A DNA stretch of 30,598 nucleotides from Flavobacteriales bacterium (GTDB taxonomy: Bacteria; Bacteroidota; Bacteroidia; Flavobacteriales; PHOS-HE28), in NCBI GenBank assembly GCA_008016945.1, contig SSGN01000172.1, forward strand, positions 1 to 30,598, in the 5' to 3' direction. The notes under the pieces were generated by a model. The model was not told the DNA's origin. It did no database searches and saw only the letters and a list, made by a program, of their open reading frames with translations. Of this stretch, positions 27,192-30,598 are shown piece by piece (position 1 is the stretch's first letter; each line of letters starts with the position of its first letter). A program made the position numbers and the translations under genes.

Positions 27192-28430
27192 TCACTGAAG
27201 GATCCGATCCTCCGCCAGGCAGGTGGCCAGCGTGCGATATACGCGCGCCAAGGTGGCGTGGTCCGGGTTCTTGCCGGTGTGCCTCAGGATGCGTCCGGCA
27301 AGGCAGCCGTGCTCCAGGATATGTGCGATGTGCATTCGGCAGCTTTCGCTCAGATCTCCGTACAGTTCCACGAAGAGATGCTGCCACAATTTCTGCGCGC
27401 TCATCTGCTCCTGCTTCATCAGACCGAACATCAACAGGTAATCGCGGTTCACCAGGCTGGCGTTCCCGCCATCCTTGATCACCTGGAGGAACAGCGGCAT
27501 CAGGTCGTGCTCGCTCCATGCCCGTTGGAGATAGGTGCTCACCCATCGCCCGCTGCAGAGTGCCTTCAGCACCACCACGATCAGTTCCGCGATGGCCAGG
27601 TCGGCTCCTGCGCACTCCTGGCCATCGATCACCCGGACCTCGATGGTGTCACGGTCGAACCGCGCGACCGCCCCACGGGCGTTGGCGGAGTAATGGTCGA
27701 TGGTGGTGCTCGGATCGAGCGCGGCCAAGGATCGGGCGATGGGGCTGAAGATCGTTCGGTAGTACTCTTCTTGGGAGAATACGGCCTCTGGGATGAACGG
27801 CCCCATCAGCTCGGGCAACTCGTCCTGGTGGTGCAGATGGGCTTCCAGTCGGCTGTCGAGAAATCCGGTGGACTTGCCGCTGAGGAGCGGCGTGCTTGCG
27901 CTCAAGGCCGGGATGATGGGAAGCAACAGGCGCGTGGCGGCGTGTAGCTTGCTGAATTCAGCGTCGTTCGCGAACGGCAGTTCGAGGTGGGTGTACAGCC
28001 CATTGCACCAACCCTGTGTGCGGCCACCGAAGTGCTGGTGGTAGAGCGCGAGCACATCGCGGCGGTCGTCCGTCCTGATCACAGCTTCGGTGGCCGGATC
28101 CATGAACGGGTGCGCTCCCGTTGGCAGCAGCATGGCGTTCTGGGGAGAGAGCATCGCATTGAGCACTCCGATCTCCGTGGCGATCTTCTTCCGGAAACCG
28201 CTGATGTTCTTCGTGGGCTTGGAGGCCATCACCCGCAGGATGTGACCAGCGGCACCGATGCCCCAGTTCACCTTGCCACGCGCCACCTCCACCGTGCTGC
28301 TACCCGCCACTTGCTTCAACAGGTCGTCCACGATGGGACGGGGACGTAGTGTGTCACGGTCCACCACCATCAGGTCCAGTCCAATGCCAGTGGCCTCGAA
28401 TGCTCTGTATGTCCTTGTTCCCGTGTTCAT
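27192..28430 (-). CDS. Glutamate-cysteine ligase family 2 (GCS2) carboxylate-amine ligase
   Basis: A 412-residue cytoplasmic protein of the GCS2 family (YbdK-like), which joins an amino acid amine to a carboxylate using ATP. Family-like segments in order: AFEATGIGLDLMVVDRDTL near the N-terminus, MLLPTGAHPFMDP, NGLYTHLELPF (usual G.HvHv.. position), LSGKSTGFLDSRLEAHLH, and FDRDTIEVRVIDGQECAGADLAIAELI. The His-containing and acidic metal/ATP sites look conserved, but the true substrate is not known; glutathione synthesis is only one option. The ATG at 28430 is preferred because a start at 28541 extends into repeat copy B and lacks family character. It lies alone, 111 bases before LamG on the same strand. 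Confidence 0.88.
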   Translation of the reverse strand: MNTGTRTYRAFEATGIGLDLMVVDRDTLRPRPIVDDLLKQVAGSSTVEVARGKVNWGIGAAGHILRVMASKPTKNISGFRKKIATEIGVLNAMLSPQNAMLLPTGAHPFMDPATEAVIRTDDRRDVLALYHQHFGGRTQGWCNGLYTHLELPFANDAEFSKLHAATRLLLPIIPALSASTPLLSGKSTGFLDSRLEAHLHHQDELPELMGPFIPEAVFSQEEYYRTIFSPIARSLAALDPSTTIDHYSANARGAVARFDRDTIEVRVIDGQECAGADLAIAELIVVVLKALCSGRWVSTYLQRAWSEHDLMPLFLQVIKDGGNASLVNRDYLLMFGLMKQEQMSAQKLWQHLFVELYGDLSESCRMHIAHILEHGCLAGRILRHTGKNPDHATLARVYRTLATCLAEDRILQ

Positions 28431-28459
28431 CGCTTTCCAACGCGACCTGGGTCTCTGGA

Positions 28460-28467
28460 CAAAGATG
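28460..28467 (-). promoter_or_regulatory. Putative -7 box for the GCS2-family gene
   Basis: The minus strand reads CATCTTTG, one mismatch from TAnnTTTG, 29 bases upstream of the ATG at 28430. Confidence 0.4.
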
Positions 28468-28522
28468 CATCCCCCGCACCGTTCGGTGGTGACCATGGCC
28501 GTTCCGTGGAGCCGGACGTGTA

Positions 28523-28701
28523 ATACCAGCTGGACCTTCAAGAGCGGCCGAAGATGCGGGACTGTTCATCTCCAGCTCATACGGAAGTCCTGGTGCAAGG
28601 CCGTAGGCGTAGACCGCAGGGAGCGAAGCTGCCGAGGGCCGAGCCGCTGGAACAGGTCTCCTGGTGAAGCCCGGAGGGAGTGGAGCGAACCGATCGGCCG
28701 G
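28523..28701. repeat. Diverged intergenic repeat, copy B
   Basis: The longer copy (179 bases) of the repeat at 25872-26010. The first block (28523-28558) is the best conserved; GGAACAGGTCTCC at 28649-28661 is identical. Both copies are intergenic and in the same orientation. Confidence 0.75.
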
Positions 28702-28805
28702 AATGAGATGTCCGCTTGGTATGAAGGCCGGACCCCGGTGTGCGGATCCCTTGGTGGGCACCTACGTTGGCGGTCCTGGTGCTTCATCGTTCGCTGGCGA
28801 GCACG

Positions 28806-28813
28806 TACATTCG
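28806..28813 (+). promoter_or_regulatory. Putative -7 box directly before the zinc-binding protein start
   Basis: TACATTCG is one mismatch from TAnnTTTG and ends four bases before the ATG at 28818, so the mRNA would be nearly leaderless. Confidence 0.4.
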
Positions 28814-28817
28814 GCCT

Positions 28818-29219
28818 ATGCCAGCCGCTGCCGAGAAAGTCTGTTTGGAGTGTGGCGAGGCCATTGTGGGCCGCACCGATAAACGGTTCTGCTCCGATGC
28901 TTGCCGGAACCTGTACCATTATCACACCAACAGTGCACCGATCAATTACGTGCGCAATGTGGTGAACGCATTGAAGCGGAACCGAAGGATCCTCTCGGAG
29001 TTGAACACCGGGCCGGATGGGAAGACCAAGGTGCACCGCGAACGCCTGCTGGAGAAGGGGTACAGTTTCATGTACCACACCAACACGCACCGCACCAAGG
29101 CGGGGAATCATTACGTGTTCTGTTTCGAGCAGGGCTACCTCGAGCTGGGCGAGAATTGGTTCATGCTCGTTCGCCGTGATGAATACCTCGGTCGTGCTGG
29201 CGACGTGAAGAAGGACTGA
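28818..29219 (+). CDS. Small zinc-binding (CxxC...CxxxC) protein of unknown function
   Basis: A 133-residue protein with Cys9, Cys12, Cys25 and Cys29 arranged as CLECGEAIVGRTDKRFCSDAC, a likely zinc ribbon or treble clef, followed by RNLYHYHTN. The rest is basic and alpha/beta in character: INYVRNVVNALKRNRRILSELN and GYSFMYHTNTHRTKAGNHYVFCFEQGYLELGENWFMLV. It resembles small Bacteroidota proteins annotated only as zinc-ribbon or DUF; it may bind nucleic acid, but this is not shown. The ATG at 28818 places the first Cys at position 9, as in related proteins; earlier in-frame ATGs run into intergenic sequence. Confidence 0.85.
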   Translation: MPAAAEKVCLECGEAIVGRTDKRFCSDACRNLYHYHTNSAPINYVRNVVNALKRNRRILSELNTGPDGKTKVHRERLLEKGYSFMYHTNTHRTKAGNHYVFCFEQGYLELGENWFMLVRRDEYLGRAGDVKKD

Positions 29220-29396
29220 TCCTGGTCCGAGGCCCTGGCAGAATGGGGGCGAGAATGATATTCGTCTTTGCGGTACGCAAGGATGGTCCCGCAACGATGA
29301 GCATAGCTACATGGACCTCGGGCCACCGGTCGGCACAGATGCCGTGGGCGTCCGTCCATGAAAAGAACCCGCGATCCGGCTCTACGACCGGTCCGG

Positions 29397-29522
29397 TCAG
29401 CCCAGCGCCCAGATCAGCAGAACGATCAGGGTGAGGACACCGACCCCGACAAGAACGGGTCCGGCGATCTCGTTCTGTTCTGCTTCTTCGGGGAATAGAC
29501 CTTCGAAGTTGTGGTCGCTCAT
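29397..29522 (-). CDS. 41-residue single-pass membrane microprotein
   Basis: A short frame (MSDHNFEGLFPEEAEQNEIA, then GPVLVGVGVLTLIVLLIWALG) with an acidic N-terminus of ~20 residues and one hydrophobic segment reaching the C-terminus, the layout of a small inner-membrane protein. A full-match -7 box (TATATTTG) lies 21 bases upstream on the same strand, which supports expression. I know no family for it and give no function. It is below the usual length cut-off for gene calling. The rest of the 29220-29616 region has no further gene that I can support. Confidence 0.6.
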   Translation of the reverse strand: MSDHNFEGLFPEEAEQNEIAGPVLVGVGVLTLIVLLIWALG

Positions 29523-29543
29523 GACGGAATGATATTGATCGGA

Positions 29544-29551
29544 CAAATATA
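29544..29551 (-). promoter_or_regulatory. -7 promoter box for the microprotein
   Basis: The minus strand reads TATATTTG, a full match to TAnnTTTG, 21 bases before the ATG at 29522. No clear -33 TTG at the usual distance. Confidence 0.5.
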
Positions 29552-29616
29552 GCCGGAAGCAGTAACGGCCGACCGCACCACCAACGATGGTCGGTTCCGG
29601 TGTACGATGGCCCTGT

Positions 29617-29808
29617 TCAGTTGAGGCTGAACGTGGGCTGGCGGAGAACCATGCGCGCGATCACGGAACTTTCGTTGGCCCGCATCCGTTGGATCATGAT
29701 CCGAACGTGTTCGTCCAACTCGCGATCGCTCAGTTTCGCCAGGTCCTTGTACACCGGCAGGCTGCTCTTGCTCTTGAGGATGAGCGCTATTTTATAGGAG
29801 CGTGACAT
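29617..29808 (-). CDS. Small cytoplasmic protein of unknown function
   Basis: A 63-residue basic protein (MSRSYKIALILKSKSSLPVY, KDLAKLSDRELDEHVRIMIQ, RMRANESSVIARMVLRQPTF). It has balanced, helix-forming composition with few of the Arg/Pro/Gly runs that mark shadow frames in this GC-rich DNA, and no competing convincing frame on the other strand. No motif or family is recognised. It sits alone between the microprotein and the tRNA terminator. A chance frame cannot be excluded. Confidence 0.55.
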   Translation of the reverse strand: MSRSYKIALILKSKSSLPVYKDLAKLSDRELDEHVRIMIQRMRANESSVIARMVLRQPTFSLN

Positions 29809-29932
29809 CGGGTTGCGATAAGAAGACGTGTGCGACCTGGGAAAGGATGCCTTGCCACCCCCGGCAAGGGAGGTGGAGTCCGGGCAACGGCCGGAATTGG
29901 CGGAGGAATGGTGCCTTGGCCGGCGATACGAA

Positions 29933-29963
29933 CAAGCCCTGGCGACCAGGTCACCAGGGCTTG
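29933..29963 (-). terminator. Terminator after tRNA-Pro
   Basis: A perfect 10-bp stem (29933-29942 with 29954-29963, loop of 11) begins seven bases after the tRNA on the minus strand, followed by TTCGTATC. Confidence 0.7.
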
Positions 29964-29970
29964 AAGTTTG

Positions 29971-30045
29971 TCGGGGTGAGAGGATTCGAACCTCCGACCT
30001 CGTCGTCCCGAACGACGCGCGCTAACCGGGCTGCGCTACACCCCG
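29971..30045 (-). tRNA. tRNA-Pro (anticodon CGG)
   Basis: A 75-base cloverleaf on the minus strand. The acceptor CGGGGTG pairs with CACCCCG, discriminator A at 29971. The D arm GCGC/GCGC encloses AGCCCGGTTA, the anticodon stem CGTCG/CGACG encloses TTCGGGA with anticodon CGG, and the T arm GGAGG-TTCGAAT-CCTCT has one G-T pair. The 3' CCA is not encoded. It reads CCG codons, which suits a GC-rich genome. Confidence 0.95.
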
Positions 30046-30087
30046 AACGATGAACCCAGCAGCTCGGGAATGTGCTGCAAGGGGCGG

Positions 30088-30095
30088 CAAATATA
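30088..30095 (-). promoter_or_regulatory. -7 promoter box for tRNA-Pro
   Basis: The minus strand reads TATATTTG, a full match to TAnnTTTG, 42 bases upstream of the tRNA. It could also be relevant only to the tRNA, since the response regulator gene ends 17 bases further upstream. Confidence 0.5.
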
Positions 30096-30111
30096 ACCGT
30101 GTTCAGGTAGC

Positions 30112-30598
30112 CTACGCGTCGAACTTGTAGCCGATGCCTTTGATCGTCTTGATGCGATCGTCGCCGATCTTCTCGCGCAGCTTGCGGATATGGACGTCGA
30201 TGGTCCGATCACCCACGAAGAGTTCGTTGCCCCAGATCTGGCTGTAGATCTCGTCCCGCTTGAACACTTTACCCGGCTTGCCGATCAGGAGCACCAACAA
30301 TTCGAATTCCTTCTTCGGCAATTGCAGTTCCTGATCGCCCACGTAGACCATCACGCGTTCGAGGTCCACTTTCACACCGTTCGATTCGAGGATCCTTCCC
30401 TCCGGACGGTCAGCACCACTGCGCTTCAATAGGGCTTTCACCTTGCTCACGAACACCTTCGGGCGCACAGGCTTCGTGATGTAATCGTCAGCTCCAGCAT
30501 CGAAGCCTGCTATCTGCGAGTAATCCTCCCCACGGGCCGTGAGGAAGGTGATCACCGTGTTCTTGAACTCCGGCAGCTGGCGCAATTGCATGCACACC
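30112..30598 (-). CDS. OmpR/PhoB-type response regulator, 5' part beyond window
   Basis: The 3' 161 codons of a two-component response regulator; the gene runs off the window at 30598, so the phosphoacceptor Asp is not seen. The visible receiver half has TVITFLTARGEDYSQIAGFDAGADDYITKPV, including the switch Thr and conserved Lys. The C-terminal winged helix is complete: LQLPKKEFELLVLLIGKPGKVFKRDEIYSQIW, then RTIDVHIRKLREKIGDDRIKTIKGIGYKF, the typical OmpR recognition helix and wing. It likely controls transcription after phosphorylation by a histidine kinase encoded outside the window. The sequence is close to PhoB-like regulators, but its target cannot be named. Confidence 0.95.
   Translation of the reverse strand, partial: VCMQLRQLPEFKNTVITFLTARGEDYSQIAGFDAGADDYITKPVRPKVFVSKVKALLKRSGADRPEGRILESNGVKVDLERVMVYVGDQELQLPKKEFELLVLLIGKPGKVFKRDEIYSQIWGNELFVGDRTIDVHIRKLREKIGDDRIKTIKGIGYKFDA

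Larger units (their letters stand above)
28431..28817. other. Divergent intergenic region with repeat copy B
   Basis: A 387-base gap between the GCS2-family gene (minus) and the zinc-binding protein gene (plus). Repeat copy B covers 28523-28701. CATCTTTG on the minus strand (28460-28467) is a possible -7 box for the GCS2 gene. No gene is supported. Confidence 0.6.

Overview
The window looks like chromosomal DNA of a GC-rich member of the Bacteroidota, most likely order Flavobacteriales. Four signals point there. Several secreted proteins end in type IX secretion (T9SS)-like C-terminal sorting domains. A GldI-like FKBP lipoprotein lies directly after an NrnA-type DHH phosphoesterase. Promoter-like boxes match the Bacteroidota -7 element TAnnTTTG. 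Clear Shine-Dalgarno sequences are rare, and many genes are joined by ATGA start/stop overlaps. Most of the window is core housekeeping; the accessory-looking parts are 1-3.2 kb, 21.2-23.8 kb and 24.9-29.4 kb.

Layout. 1-3.2 kb: a secreted parallel beta-helix protein interrupted by an in-frame TGA, facing a PNGase F-like secreted protein. 3.5-4.7 kb (minus): trmD then rplS. 4.8-7.7 kb: a secreted helical-repeat protein, ndk on the minus strand, then a lipoprotein and an exported protein. 7.8-10.2 kb: an overlapping plus-strand operon nrnA, gldI-like, second FKBP lipoprotein. 10.2-12.9 kb (minus): dnaA with its promoter, then a low-molecular-weight tyrosine phosphatase and an RsmI-like methyltransferase. 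13.3-16.2 kb: a hotdog thioesterase facing a minus operon ribD, EamA-type exporter, YigZ-family protein. 16.3-21.2 kb: a plus run prmC, exported hypothetical, ligA, DUF6913 protein, dapA, with genes overlapping or closely spaced.

21.2-23.8 kb holds three copies of a 41-45 bp near-perfect palindrome. Two of them bracket a DUF4143-type AAA ATPase gene and the third lies beyond an outer-membrane beta-barrel gene. 23.8-29.8 kb carries a DEDDh exonuclease, a cytochrome c'-like protein, a frameshifted rhomboid protease, a LamG protein with a T9SS tail, a GCS2-family carboxylate-amine ligase, a zinc-binding small protein, a 41-residue membrane microprotein and a 63-residue small protein. A diverged non-coding repeat occurs twice here, at 25.9 and 28.5 kb. 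The window ends with tRNA-Pro(CGG), its promoter box and terminator, and the 3' part of an OmpR-type response regulator.

Points most worth a second look: the palindromic repeat family with compensatory base changes and its ATPase cassette; the diverged repeat pair; a recurring arrangement in which a -7-like box sits only 4-6 nt before the ATG, which predicts leaderless mRNAs; the two apparent gene-breaking mutations (beta-helix protein and rhomboid); and the uncatalogued 41-residue membrane protein. All calls rest on reading the sequence and remembered family motifs; no database search was run.
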